DNA of 64,000 nt from Lathyrus oleraceus. Lineage: Eukaryota; Streptophyta; Magnoliopsida; Fabales; Fabaceae. How positions within the stretch are numbered: position 1 is the stretch's first letter; each line of letters begins with the position of its first letter. The notes below the pieces were generated by a model. The model had not been told where the DNA came from, did not search any database, and was given only the letters and a program-made list of their open reading frames with translations. The stretch spans positions 181,554,294-181,618,293 of the forward strand of contig NC_066585.1 in the NCBI RefSeq assembly GCF_024323335.1, in the 5' to 3' direction. Positions 1 through 12,097 of the stretch are shown here, piece by piece. The position numbers and the translations under genes were made by a program.

Positions 1-370
1 GTATGACTTAAAAAATCTTTTGAATACCCATATCATTCCTTGGTGGATCATAGAAGATATCAGTTCCATCCTTGGGGCCCATGAGAATATATGCAACCTC
101 CTTCCTTCTAGGCAACTTATTTCTGGTTTTCAAAACTGGTTTAACCAAAAATCTCTTATTGACAAGCCATTAAAATGATCTTTCTACATATTGTGTAATG
201 GGAGGGAAGGTAAGGCCTTAGTGGAAAGGAAGCTTCATAGGGTTTTTTATAACCCAAGGTTGGATTGATGCTTCAAATTCACATGTTGTTCTTTTGATTG
301 GTTGTTTTAGGCAAAACAACATTTAATATACGAGATATAAAATTGTGAAAAGGCATCTTGTGGGACAATA
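1..370 (+). pseudogene. LINE ORF2 endonuclease fragment (LINE copy 1)
   Basis: Reading + from base 2, the sequence gives an exonuclease/endonuclease/phosphatase-like stretch of a plant LINE: PWWIIEDISSILGAHE, then a CNGREGKALVERK block that matches the usual 'NGR...RRLDR' region. The metal-binding GDFN motif of the family reads EDIS here, and a TGA interrupts the frame near 177, so it is dead. The 5' part lies outside the window. It is homologous to 28755-29125 at roughly 92% identity by eye. The LINE frame stops at the CAATA at 366-370, where element X begins, and resumes at 7269-7273 with the same CAATA. Confidence 0.75.
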
Positions 371-1303
371 TATTCCAGCATCTTGCCTCAGTTTGTAGCC
401 AATGATCGTGAGTAAATTTGAGCGTGATTTTGTTTGATTCCAAGAAGGTTGTTAATCCAAATTAGTTTGGAAAATGATTTTGTTAAATCAAAATCCATAA
501 AGGTTGAAGAAGATTTAATTAAATATTGTTTAATTGAAATATTTGGATTTGGTTTAAATAAGAAGATTTGATTTGATTGCATTTGCATCGAAGAAAAGAT
601 CTATTTGAATATGATTTGAAGGGAGATTTGGTTCAAATTTATTTTGTCCAAGATTGTGCAGAAATTGATATGCAAAGATATTGATTGAATATTTATGTTC
701 CGTGGAGAAATCTTATTGGATTTGTTTTTAATTACAAGATTTGGATTTGTACTTAATGAGAAAATCTCCAATATTGATTAAAGTTGATTTAAAGTGTGGT
801 TCAACTTTTGACAAGAGAATTATTCCGAATCATTTACTTGAGAAGTTGGAATTGTAATTTATATAAAGTAAATATTTTATTTGATTTATTCAAGATTCAA
901 AATTTTGTTACAGGGACAAATGTTTGGCCAAATGTTCCAACGATCTGTGAGACATCTGTCTCGGGTTGGTTACTTGAAGAGCAAGATATATTGAAGTATA
1001 TATTTTCCTTTTAAGTTTTGTTGTTATCTTTTAGAAAAGTGTTAATTTAGATTTTTTAGGCATATTAAATAAGACTAAATCTAATTATTTGGAGATTTAA
1101 ATTTGAATCAAAATAAATTAAATCTTCTTATTGGAGGGTTTTTAAAATACAAATTAAAAAAAATCTCTACAAATCTGGATGTGATCAAATCTTATGCCTA
1201 TTGGAGAAAATTGAAGGTAAGAAAAACACGAGAAGGGAGAGTTGAATTTGAAGCTAACAGAAATATACCTGAACGCATCGCATGCTTGAAGGTACAACTG
1301 AGT
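371..1303 (-). mobile_element. LTR-like element X, left part (probable solo LTR)
   Basis: This segment carries no recognisable protein and is repeated at 29126-30058 with about 95% identity. It sits exactly where the LINE is interrupted. In the second copy its outer edge reads TGTTCCAGC, and the far edge (7037-7268) ends GGGTATGACA, whose complement TGTCATACCC resembles an LTR start. The string GACAATATGTT occurs at both LINE junctions (one base changed in this copy). I infer a solo LTR of about 1.16 kb on the minus strand, later split by the Ogre LTR at 1304. The exact ends are uncertain because the target duplication overlaps the terminal bases. Confidence 0.5.
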
Positions 1304-4300
1304 TGTAGCGGTAAACTCATGACCATCAAACTATGGGTAAGTTTGACGTCAATAAAACCAGAGTCGCCACCGCGCTTTTATTGTTTCCAAATGAAAAAGG
1401 GAAAAGTACGAACAAAACCCAATGATAGAGTGTGGGGATGAGAAAAGAATTCATTAATTATATTTTTGTGTTTGAAAAGATCTTCGGACTTGTGTCTACA
1501 TACCAACATAAAAATGAGGGATCAAAACTTCGTAGTTCGTGGTATCAATTTCAAAATGAGTGAATTGCTTTTAACAAAATTTAAGTTTTAGAGAGGCACA
1601 AAGGGCCTAAAAGCTTGAATGGGTGTTAGTTATTTTTGTCTGTTGAAATTTTAAGTCAATATGATTAAATTCATTTACAAGTTTGATTAAGAAAAAAGTT
1701 TAAAATTTCAATGGCATAAGGCCAAAGTTTCTAATTTTGCAATAGAGTCTAAGTTTAGAAATCACAAGAAAAGAAGTTTTTAAAAAGGGGGAAGAGATTT
1801 GAAATTTAAGAAGTGGGAGGAGATGAAGAGACTAACCCTAAGCAAAAATTTAAAAGTTAAGAGTTGAAAGGATCTGACCAAGGATGCAATCGAATAGATA
1901 AGAATGTCATGTAGAAACCCACTTTCCCTTTGGACTTTAAATCAAGCAAAATCAATAAGCAAGTAGAAATATGAAGAGAAAGGCATAAAATAAAGATATC
2001 CACATCCAAGCAAGCAACTTCACAGTCAAAACTCTTCTTTGTCTTCCCATGTATCAGATGACATACTCCTTGATTTAGCTCAGAATAAGGCATTAGACAC
2101 AGGTTCAAAGTAAGAGTTGTATCAAGACCATGTGGAAGATGAACTCAAGTGGATCCCAATACTTACATCAGATGAAGGCTCAAATCACAATAACTTGGTC
2201 TTAGAAATGTTGGCATTGCCTAAGTCTTTTTGCATAGGGAATGTTGCCTAATTCTAAGTCCAAAGCTCAGATCAAATCCAACACTCCCCACAAACATTTT
2301 TTAGGGTTTTTGTTGTTTATTAAGTATTTTAAGGTCTTAAGACAACAAACACAAACAAATATATACAATCACGATATTGCTCAAGTGTGCAAAGTGAAAA
2401 TGATGTAAACATAAACAAGTTAAATGATATGTAAAATGACAAATGAAATGGTAAATGGCTTGAATTTAAATGGCATAAAGTAAATGACTAAAAAAATAAA
2501 AGCAATAAGAATAAAAGTTTGTCAAATGTTAGTTGATTAGATGTTAGTTTTGTTTTGCTTTTCAATTGTTTAAGTCATTCTTTGGAGAACACTCAACCCT
2601 CTATTCACAAGCATGGATCCTTGAACCAAGACATCTTCCAAAGGAAGGAAAAAGGCCAAGTTTCCACACAATACCATGAAAGGGGGGAGACTTACAACCT
2701 CACTTACTGGAATGCTATGCCTTTGGATAAAAATTTAGCGCCATGTTAAGCAATCATAATTGGACTTATGTAGAAGTCACAACTATCTAAGGCAGGGCAA
2801 AAAAAAAATTGGTGTTAATGCATGTTAGAGATATGGTATAATGGACCATACTCCTAAAACATACTACACACAAAAAGAAAATGATCAAAGGAGGGACCTA
2901 TCTCATCCATACTTGTATTGGTTCATCTAACACAAAGTTATTGATGAACCAATTAGCCTTAGGATATTGAGACTTTATTGATCAATAAAAGGGATGGGAT
3001 TGAAGATGAAGAGGAAGGGGAGATGAGACAAACACAAATTGGTCATGGGAGGACTTTTAAAAAATTAAAATCATTCATTCATTTTGGGAGATGAAATGTA
3101 CATTTCATCAATCCCCTAAATCCAATGATTTTAATCCAACCAAAGTCAAATCATCCTTGACCAAGGCCCAAACACATAGTCAAACTTCACAAGTCAATAA
3201 AAATGGCTCAACATAATTTCTACACAATTAATCAATTAAAAATCAAATTAAAATGCATTTAAATTGAATTATGTTTGGTCAAAAACCTAACACCTCTTAA
3301 AACACCAAATAAATGGCCAAGAGATTTATCATAGGTCAAACAAGGTCAAAGGACCTTAGACAAAAAATTTCATTATTTTTGAAAAGTCAGAAGTATTTTT
3401 AAACAATTACAAATATGCATAAAAACAATTAAATCATGAAGAATATCGTAGTTAATCCAAAAAATAATTTTAATTCAGAAAGTGAAAGAGGAAAATATTG
3501 AATTTTTTTGGTGAAGGTCCCATATTTTTGGATTAAAAATGAAATTGATATGAATTAATTAAAATAAAAGGATTAAATGAAAAAAATCAAAAAAACAAAA
3601 AAACAAGGGTCATCTGATCTCCCTCATTAATTGAGGTGGCAGATCAGATGGCCAAGAGCGCGCATTCCACAAGGTCCTTAGTCAAACGCGTTACAGGCAT
3701 GGTAATCAGATTGGACGCGTGAGATTAAAACATTTCAAATGGATTAGATGGCCTGGATTGATCCAACGCACCACCGACGTCCTAGCTTCGGTCATCTTCT
3801 ACGGTGAGGACCACCGGACTAGTCCAACCAAAACCTTATGGAAAATGAAAAGTGAATACACTAATTTGAAGGAAAAATGCTCAGGAGCACGAATTTGGCC
3901 TCAATTTTCTCCAATTCCAAGTATATAAAAAGATACAAGGATTTGAATTTTGAGGATCATGAACCGAGTTGCTTCGATTTGACCTCAAAGCAACCCAATC
4001 TTCTTGCCTACATTGATAGGACTTCAGACAACCAAAAATCAACAAGAATGGTGAAGAATTGAGGGAGAATCGAAGAGATGAAAATTCTGAAATTTCACCT
4101 TCAATGGAGCTTCAGATTGGCACGATCTTGCTTTCGATTATGCTTGGCCTTGCTTCAAATGCTTGTCGGAAGTGATTAGGATCAATGAAAGGTATGGACT
4201 CTTGGAGTTTCAATCTCAAAAAATATGGAGAATTGAAACTCGATTTTCAAAGAAAATCTTCAAGCTTATCCTTCAATAGTGAGGGTTTGGGATTGCAGGT

Positions 4301-5866
4301 TCAAAGCTTGGGCATGAGGTCCTTAATTCTGAGCAATGATGGTCATATTTATAGGCCATTAGATTGATTTCTAGACACTTCCAATTTTGGAAAATTTTGA
4401 GTAATTCTCTTGCATGCTTGCATGGGCGTGTGATAGACCCATCAAGTGATGTAATATGATCCAAAATTAGGTATGAATCATGCTGAAACCATGTTACAAA
4501 GCCATGCAATCGTGTATGAAAAGTGGAAGTGGAAAACATCCAAATGGTTCTTCAATTTGCACCCATGCGCAAGTTTTTCATCCTTTGGCCAAATAAGATG
4601 ATCTTGGACTTTTTAGAAAGGTGAGATCAAGGGGAACAACTTTCATGTTGAACACTTTTCATTTGAATCTTGGATCATGATGAATTTTGAGGTGGAAGTT
4701 TGGGAAATCAAACATATTTGAAAATTTTCTAAGTCTCAAGTCAAATGTTCACTTCTTCCACCTTGAATAACTTTTTCTATGGACGTCAAATGAGAAACGT
4801 TCCTTCATAAAAGTTGTATCTATTTCAAACATATTCAATTTGGTCACAAATTTGACCTCATTTGGATTTGTCGTGAAGGAGTTATGCATTTTAGAAGTTG
4901 AGGAAAATCACTTATTTAATGGTATTGGCCAAAATGACCTATAATGTTTCCTCTTGGCACATGAGTTTTCAAGTTGAATTTGCACTTACACCAAACATAA
5001 AAGTTGAATTAGACATCTTGAATTTGATCATGGAATTTTAATGTATTTCATCTCATAAAAAGTGAGCAGGTTATGTTCTTGGGAAGTTGACCTCCAAACT
5101 AGGGTTCAGACAAAATGACCAATAATCGTTCACCATAAAAGATGACCTTCCAAGAAAAACTAGCTCTTGACTTTAACATTAAAGTTGTTTGGAATGTAAT
5201 TTTTAGTAACATTTCTCTTGGAATCATTTTCATATACCAAAAATTGTAGGAGATAGGGTCTAGGGAACCCTAGTTTTGACCAGTTGCCTTTGTCTAGTCA
5301 ACCACCATGAACCATCTTGCTAGCTTGACATTCTCTTGATTTTTGGGACTCATGGAGGATAATATATGCATAGGATGATTTAATATGAAGTATCCCTTGA
5401 AATATTTGATCAATTGTTGAAGAAACTTATTGAAGAAGTTACACAAGATACCTAGATGAATTAGGGTTTCCAAGGCAAACAAACTCCAAACTCTTGATGA
5501 TTTCTTGATCAAAATAACATGTGAAGATCATGGGGACCCATATATGATACTTAGAGTCAATTTAAACCATATCTTTATTGTGATCCTTGCATTGAGGGTC
5601 TCAAACCCTAGATATGAGCTTGATAGAGCATAGGTGAGCATGTACACTACCTACAAAAGCAACAAACTATACATTGACATATTTTTGGCATTTTGGTTAG
5701 TAGATAATGAAAAACAAACTATGATACAATGAAAATATGCTTGGTGATCTCTCCTAATGCAAACCCAATGAATGAGGGGTAAGGAAGATGCCACGGTGTG
5801 ATCCCAATGCTAATGCATATGATGAGATGGCATGAGGGATCTTAGGGTCAAAATTGGGGTCTTATA
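1304..5866 (-). mobile_element. Ogre/Tat-like Ty3 LTR (copy 1), minus strand
   Basis: On the minus strand this runs from TATAAGACCCCAATTTTGAC (first base 5866; the usual TG is TA here) to ACCGCTACA (last base 1304). The same termini bound the LTRs at 30059-40079, 45749-50480 and 53429-58247, which sets the edges. It is preceded on the minus strand by a purine-rich AGGGGCAGC tract, so it is a 3' LTR. Length is 4563 bp, within the large sizes known for Ogre LTRs. Against copy 2 it lacks about 170 bp near 1421 but keeps about 2.9 kb that copy 2 has lost. Open frames inside it run antisense and look like chance. Confidence 0.8.
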
Positions 5867-7036
5867 GCTGCCCCTATTTAAGGACGTTCTAGCTGAGGGG
5901 ATGAAGGTTAAAATCTTCATATCGACTCAGTAGAATGGACTTAAATAACAACACATAGAAACAAATTTTGGTCCCTAAGAGACCTCATGATGCATATGAT
6001 ATGAAATGTTAAAAATAATCTTTGTGGGGAAGATGTTGCCACAAAGGAAAAGAATCCGGAGAGACTGAAAGTACACAGGAGCATAATGCATTCCATAAGG
6101 AAAACTCACTAGGGAGACGGAGACTCTGGGGATAAAAAGTTATGCGTAGGCCAGGCTACGACTTAAAAATTGTTGGAGACACAAGAGAATTCCATGAAAA
6201 TAAATCAATGGAAGGACTCGGCCGGGGATAAAGGAGAAAATCTACAGGGGAAACAGGTAAATAAGAACAAAACTGAATTACTCGAACCAAACTCAATTGA
6301 GGAAGAATGAACTTTAACACATGAGTATCAAAATTACATTATCTATTACCGGTTACTGTGTAGGAAGATAATGTATTTTGACAGAGAGACATCCGTTACC
6401 GGTTAGGGTAAATATATCAAGGATGACTCACTGAGTTAAAAGAAGGTGTGTTCGTTACCGGTCACTGGGTAGGGAACAACCTGCTGGGGAAAAGCCAAAT
6501 AGGATTTACAACTACCGGTTACTGGGCAGAAGACCGCAAAGAAAGAGAGTATTTATCACTGCTTAAAGTGAACATATCAAGGATAGACTCAAAGGGAAGA
6601 ATTCCGTCATTGGCTAAGATGAACATATCAAGGATAGACTATCGAGGAAAAGTAGGAATTACATCTATTAGTTACTGGATAAAATACCGAAAAGAGAATA
6701 TCCATCATCGGTTAAGATGAACATATCAAGGATAGACTCAGAGGGGAGAAATAGGAATTATATCTATCAGTTACTGGATAGAATACCAAAAATAGAATAT
6801 CCGTCACCGGTTAGGATGAACATATCAAGGATAGACTCAACAGGGGAAAACAGGATTTACAACTACCGGTTACTGGGTAGAAGACCCCAAAGAGGAGGAA
6901 ACCTCTCATCGGTTAGGATGAACATATCAAGGATTAACCCTCTGGGAAATGAAATAGGGATTACGACTACCTTTTACTGGGCAGAAAACCAAAAAGGGGA
7001 GAATATCCGTCATCGGTTAAGTTGAACATATCACCC
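5867..7036 (-). mobile_element. Ogre 3' internal region (truncated), minus strand
   Basis: This is the untranslated part just upstream of the 3' LTR, homologous to 40080-41240 and, inverted, to 52370-53428. It includes the polypurine tract next to 5866 and the tandem block at 6325-7036. The homology to copy 2 stops sharply at about 7036 and element X resumes, so pol and the 5' LTR were deleted from this copy. Confidence 0.7.
6325..7036. repeat. Ogre 3' UTR tandem repeats, about 100-bp period
   Basis: Two short modules alternate: AACATATCAAGGATAGACTC and ACCGGTTACTGGGTAGAA. The first recurs at about 6571, 6622, 6720, 6819, 6921 and 7024, a period of 98-103 bp with one half-unit. Read on + (antisense to the element) the units stay open and encode repeats beginning MNISRID. 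The same array is found at 40545-41260 and, inverted, at 52370-52960. Confidence 0.8.
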
Positions 7037-7268
7037 CCTGAACCTCCTAAAATATGATGTAATGGAATGAACGATGCATTGAGATTGAGAAATCAAGTCT
7101 TTTGACTTCTTAATCAACAAATAACTGAATAAACGTCATCAAGACCAGATAAAATTCCAGAACTCCTGACTTTTCATCTAAACCCTGATGATGCTTTTGA
7201 CTGAAAGAATGCATGCTAAAATGGAACGATTATTCTATGATGATGCGAGTGAAAAACATAGGGTATGA
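7037..7268 (-). mobile_element. Element X, right part
   Basis: This non-coding stretch lies between the truncated Ogre and the LINE reverse transcriptase. It ends GGGTATGACA, which on the minus strand is an LTR-like TGTCATACCC start. The adjoining CAATATGTT matches the LINE junction at the other edge of X (29121-29129 in copy 2). It is therefore taken as the 5' end of the same solo LTR as 371-1303. No counterpart survives in copy 2, because that side was replaced at 45749. Confidence 0.45.
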
Positions 7269-8387
7269 CAATATGTTACAAATAGATATCTAGAAAGCTT
7301 ATAACATTGTTGAGTGGTCTGCTTTAGAGTCCATTTTGAAGGAGCTTAACTTTCCCAACCAAGTTAATGAAGAGGATCATGCTTATTGTTTCTACAATCT
7401 CATATAGATTCAAAGTCAATGGGTTGTACACCAACATCCTCAAGGCTAAGAGGGGCCTCAAGCAAAGGGATCCCCCCCTTTACTTTTTGTCATTGTTATG
7501 GAGTACCTCAATAAAATTATGCAGAGGTTGAAGCATGTTCCTAACTTCAATTTTCACCCCAAATGTGGAAATTTAAATATCATTAATTAGAGCTTTGCGT
7601 ACGACCTGTTACTTTTTGCTAGGGATGACACTATATCCATTAAACTCCTCATGGATGTCTTTGAAGAATTCTCAAAGTCCATTGGTTTATCTGTGAACCC
7701 TGCTAAGTGCAAGGTCTACTTTGGTAATGTTGATGTGCAGACAAAGCAGAGTATTCAAGAGCTGACCAATTTCTCTGAAGGGCTTCTCTCTTTCAGATAT
7801 ATTGGAGTCCCTCTTACTAGTAAGAATCTTTCTATTCATCAATGCTTATTCTTATTGATAAATTAGTTGCTAGGATTAGACACTGGAGTGCGAGATTCCT
7901 CAGTTTTGCTGGTGGGATTCAATTGATTAAGAGTGCCCTCTTTGCTCTAACCAACTTCTGGATGCAGTGTATTCCATTGCCAAAGAAAGTAATTCACAAC
8001 ATTGAGGTTGTTTGTAGGTCCTTCCTTTGGACGGGAGGGGAGACCATTTGTAGAAAATTCCCTATTTCTTGGTATAATATTTGTACCCCTAGGAACCAAG
8101 GTGGTCGAAACATCATATCCATTAAGGAATGGAATCAAGCCTGCAGGATCAAGCTTTTATGGAATCTTAGTGGCAAAAGAGATAGCCTTTGGAATAAATG
8201 GATTCACAGTTACTATGTAAAAAATGATGATATTTGGAATGTTCCAACTAGGAATTCTTGTTCTTGGCTGGTGAAATCCATTCTGAAATAGAGGCAATTT
8301 ATACAGCATCACAACCTTTGGAACAAGTTGCAGCATACGAACTACTACAAGACAAGTATGGTGTATCATGTCATAAAAGGTCCTAAG
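7269..8387 (+). pseudogene. LINE ORF2 reverse transcriptase (LINE copy 1)
   Basis: Non-LTR reverse transcriptase in pieces. The start reads QIDI-stop-KAYNIVEW, the usual 'DxSKAYDxVEW' block. Then comes the catalytic box, which reads FAYD at 7594-7605 where the family has FADD, so one metal-binding aspartate is replaced by tyrosine. 7651-7863 gives FEEFSKSIGLSVNPAKCKV and the RYIGVPL motif; 7842-8291 gives the thumb and connection (HWSARFLSFAGGIQLIKS, GGRNIISIKEWNQA). There are several frameshifts and stops. The LINE is cut at 8387 by Copia-A and resumes at 16311 with the CTAAG target duplication. It is non-functional. Confidence 0.85.
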
Positions 8388-9729
8388 TGAAGGAGAACGG
8401 CGATCCAAAATGCAGCGGAAATTGAAATTTTCTCCTTTAGTGATCCTTACGAATGGTCATGATCAGTGATAGAAAGGTTACCTCTTGTGACGATTGAAAC
8501 CTTTGATGCAGATCTACGGAGAGATCACGAACGTTGAACGATGACAACGCCTCTACTCAGTCCACATAAACGAATTCCTTCAATCTCAGTGCTAGCTGCT
8601 ATGAATGAAGGCTTTGAGTGAGAGAAAGAGAAAACGAAAATGAAACCGCAATGAATGCTTCTGCACAAGGGTTCTATTTATAGAACCACTTGTGTGGGCT
8701 TCAAGCTAAAAAGCCCACTTAAGTGTATTAGGCCCATTTATAATATGCCTAAAATCACTTAAGCACGTGGTACCTTACCATATTTCGTATTCTACTTACG
8801 TACATCGTACCTTACGATGTTTTACAATTCACTTAAGTGCACTGTACCTTACGGTGTTCCTTAGTTACTCTATCTCTCATCAATCCGTCCTTTGTGTGTG
8901 ACCCTGTAGGTTTTCGCGGCATTGGCAATTATATTAAATCACGTATTTAACATAATAAACAGTGAGCGGTATCTAGCAACACATCACTGCTACCCAAGAC
9001 ACGAAAATGTCATGTGATCTGACAAATCCTTCTGTGATAATACTTATGTGTATAATTACCCTTTTTCCGTTATGTCTATATTGAACACAAGGCATAGACT
9101 GTGTCATCCTTGTCCAGTTCAATATTTGGCCCATAGACATTTATCCTGTTATGTAGGATGGGCAAATTCCATCTAGGTCACTCATGTCCCTCAGCATGCT
9201 TCGTGGAGTACCCATCAACTGTCTTTATGGTTATCCAGTTACGGACAATGTTTGATCAGCAATAAAGCACTCGACTCTACATCTAGGGTCCATAGTGGTT
9301 TCAGGTCGAAGGGTGGTATACACCATTATCACCATGAGAATAACTTATGACACTTTGCATAACATTCTATATAGTACTCTCATAGAGGGTCAATCCAGTA
9401 TAAATATTACTCTTAACATTCATACCTATGTTTAAGACTTGATAACTCCTTATCCATGATCCATGAGATGTGATCATCAGTCTATATACATAATAGTCTT
9501 AATGCTTTAATGTTATCCCACTTCACAATAAAGCTCGACTACGAATACTTTAAGAATAGTGTCCTTATGTTTAATGTGATCTCATGATCAAGTCACACTT
9601 GATACATTAAACGGACTAGCTATTCTAGGGACTTTATTAAACAAACATAATAAAGAAAAAGCCTTTTATTATTAATAAATAATTCGATACAAGTACCATA
9701 AGTATTGGCCTCTAGGGGTTACACCAACA
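8388..9729 (-). repeat. Copia-A 3' LTR
   Basis: This is the downstream LTR on the minus strand, with first base 9729 and last base 8388. It follows a purine tract (GCAAGTGGGAGAT on the minus strand, 9730-9742). It pairs with 14966-16310. A G-box CACGTG at 8764-8769 is present in this copy only; the partner has CATGTG. Confidence 0.92.
8673..8682 (-). promoter_or_regulatory. Copia-A LTR TATA box with U3 repeats
   Basis: TATAAATAGA on the minus strand lies inside an inverted repeat (GGTTCTAT, 2-bp gap, ATAGAACC). Upstream on the minus strand is a U3 array in which GTACCTTAC (plus-strand reading) recurs at 8770, 8807 and 8844, an exact 37-bp period. Palindromic CACTTAAGTG lies at 8716-8725 and 8830-8839. 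The 5' LTR has the same TATA at 15251-15260. Such repeats usually act as enhancer modules; that role is inferred. Confidence 0.65.
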
Positions 9730-9743
9730 ATCTCCCACTTGCA

Positions 9744-12097
9744 CTAGAGACAATCAGGCATTCCCTTAATACCCATAGATCGAGTATGGCCGTCATGCTT
9801 CTGCTGCATAAGAGGCTTTGTCAGTGGGTCAGCAATATTGTCAAGTGTAGGTACTCTACATATTTTCACATCTCCTCTATCCATTATCTCTCGAATTAGA
9901 TGATAACGCCTAAGTATGTGTTTAGATCTTTGGTGAGATCTAGGTTCCTTAGCTTGTGCGATAGCACCATTGTTATCATAATAGAGACCAATGGGATCCA
10001 CAATGCTAGGAACCATACCAAGTTCACTAATGAACTTTTTGATCCAAACAACTTTCTTTGCTACGCTTGAGGCAACAATATACTCGGCCTCGATTGTAGA
10101 ATCAACAACTGTATCTTGCTTTGAACTTTTCCAGCTCACAGCGCCACCGTTTAAGCAAAACACATAACCAGATTGCGATCTAAAGTCATCCTTATCTGTT
10201 TGGAAGCTAGCATCGGTGTATCCAATTACAGCCAGCTTTTCCTGACCTCCATATATCAAGAATGAGTCCTTAGTCCTTCTCAAATACTTAAGGGTATTCT
10301 GATTCCTAATATATAGGCTGCTTCACCTAGGTCCTTCATAGAAAAGCATTTCCCCAACCAAGACTTTACTTGTTATAGCGTAGGGATATCGTTTCCAATG
10401 AGTAAGATGTCATCTACATATAATACCAGGAAAACGATCATGCTCTCACTAACCTTCTTGTAGACACAAGGCTCATCTTCGTTCTTGATGAATCCATATT
10501 ATTTTACTGTTTCATCAAAACTAAGATTCCAGCTTCTGGAAGTTTGGTTCAATCCATAGATTGATCTTTGTAACTTACATATCTTTTGGGCTTCTTCTGG
10601 TATGTCAAATCCTTCAGGCTGTGTCATGTATACATCCTCAAGAAGATTCCCATTAAGGAATGCAGTTTTGACATCCATCTACCATATTTCATAATCATGA
10701 TATGCAGCGATAGCAAGTAACATCCGAACAGATTTAAGCATTGCAACTGGTGAAAAGGTTTCATCATAGTCAACCCCATGAATTTGTTTATATCCGTTTG
10801 CAACCAGTCTTGCCTTATAGGTTTGTACCTTACCATCCATGTCAGTCTTCTTTTTGAAGACCCACTTGCATCCTATAGGGTTAACTCCTACAGGAGGCTC
10901 TACCCAGGTCCAAACTTGGTTTGTGTACATGGAATCCATTTCAGATTTCATGGCTTCTAGCCACTTCTTAGACTCGGGACCAGTTATGACCTCTTGGTAG
11001 GTCACAGACTCATCTTGATCCATGAGTAATACATCACCTTGATCAGTTATGAGATATCCATATCTCTCAGGTAGGTGACGTATCCTGCCTGACCTACGCT
11101 GGTCTTGTTCTACTTGAGCAGGTTGCTCTTCCACAACTACTTGTGTTTTCTGCTCTAATTCCTCCATAGGTGTATCAATGCTTTGTGATTCTTGAATTTC
11201 TTCAAGCTCTACTTTCCTCCCACTGATTTCTTTGGAAATAAAATCCTTTTCTAGGAAAACTCCAGTTTGAGCGACAAACACTTTTCCCTCAGAAGGATTG
11301 TAGAAGTAATACCCTCTTGTTTCTTTAGGATACCCCACAAATAAGCATTTGTCATATTTGGGCTCAAGCTTAGTTGAAATTTGTCGTTTCACATAAACTT
11401 CACAACCCCAAATCTTCATGTAAGATATATGTGGTTTCTTACCATTCCATATTTCATATGGTGTCTTCTCAACCTTTTGGATGGAACGCGGTTAAGTGTG
11501 TAAGCTGCTATCAATAGTGCATGTCTCTAAAAGGAGTTTGGAAGATCAGCGTGACTCATCATGGATCGGACCATGTCTAACAGGGTTCGATTTCTTCTCT
11601 CAGATACACCATTCCATTGGGGTGTTCCAGGAGGAGTAAGTTGGGATAGGATCCCACACTCTTTCAGATGGTCATCAAACTCTAGGCTTAAATACTCACC
11701 ACCTCAATCTGATTGAAGAGTTTTATTATTCTTACCCAGTTGGTTTTGTACTTCATTCTTGAATTCCTTGAACTTTTCAAGGACTCTGATTTGTGTTTCA
11801 TTAAATACACATAACCATATCTACTGAAATCATCAGTGAATGTGATGAAGTACTGAAAACCTCCTCTGGCTGGTATGTTCAGTGGTCCACATACATCAGT
11901 GTGTATGAGGGACAAAAGATCATTAGCTCTTTCACCTTTTCCTGTGAATGGAGACTTTGTCATCTTTCCAATTAAACAAGATCTGCATGTCTCATATGAT
12001 TCATAATCAAAAGAGTCTAAGAGTCCATCTTTATGGAGTTTGGAAATGCGTTTCTCATTTATGTGGCCTAATCGACAATGCCAAAAGTAAGTTGTAT
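9744..12097 (-). pseudogene. Copia-A pol: integrase, reverse transcriptase, RNase H (broken)
   Basis: On the minus strand: the integrase zinc region (FWHCRLGHINEKRISK) near 12090, the core from 11963 (HTDVCGPL; later WNGVSERRNRT), the reverse transcriptase from 11419 (QVWTWVEPPVGVNPIGCKWV; catalytic YVDD near 10410 is intact) and RNase H 10283-9744 (YTDASFQTD, STIEAEYI, ADPLTK near the end). Damage includes a stop in the integrase where SD-stop-GGEY replaces the usual Arg codon (CGA to TGA) and another at a probable Trp codon (TAG). There is a frameshift at about 10675. A block between LGEAAYILGI and LKYLRR near 10300, normally about 100 residues, is missing. No protease is seen between gag and integrase. 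Confidence 0.85.
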
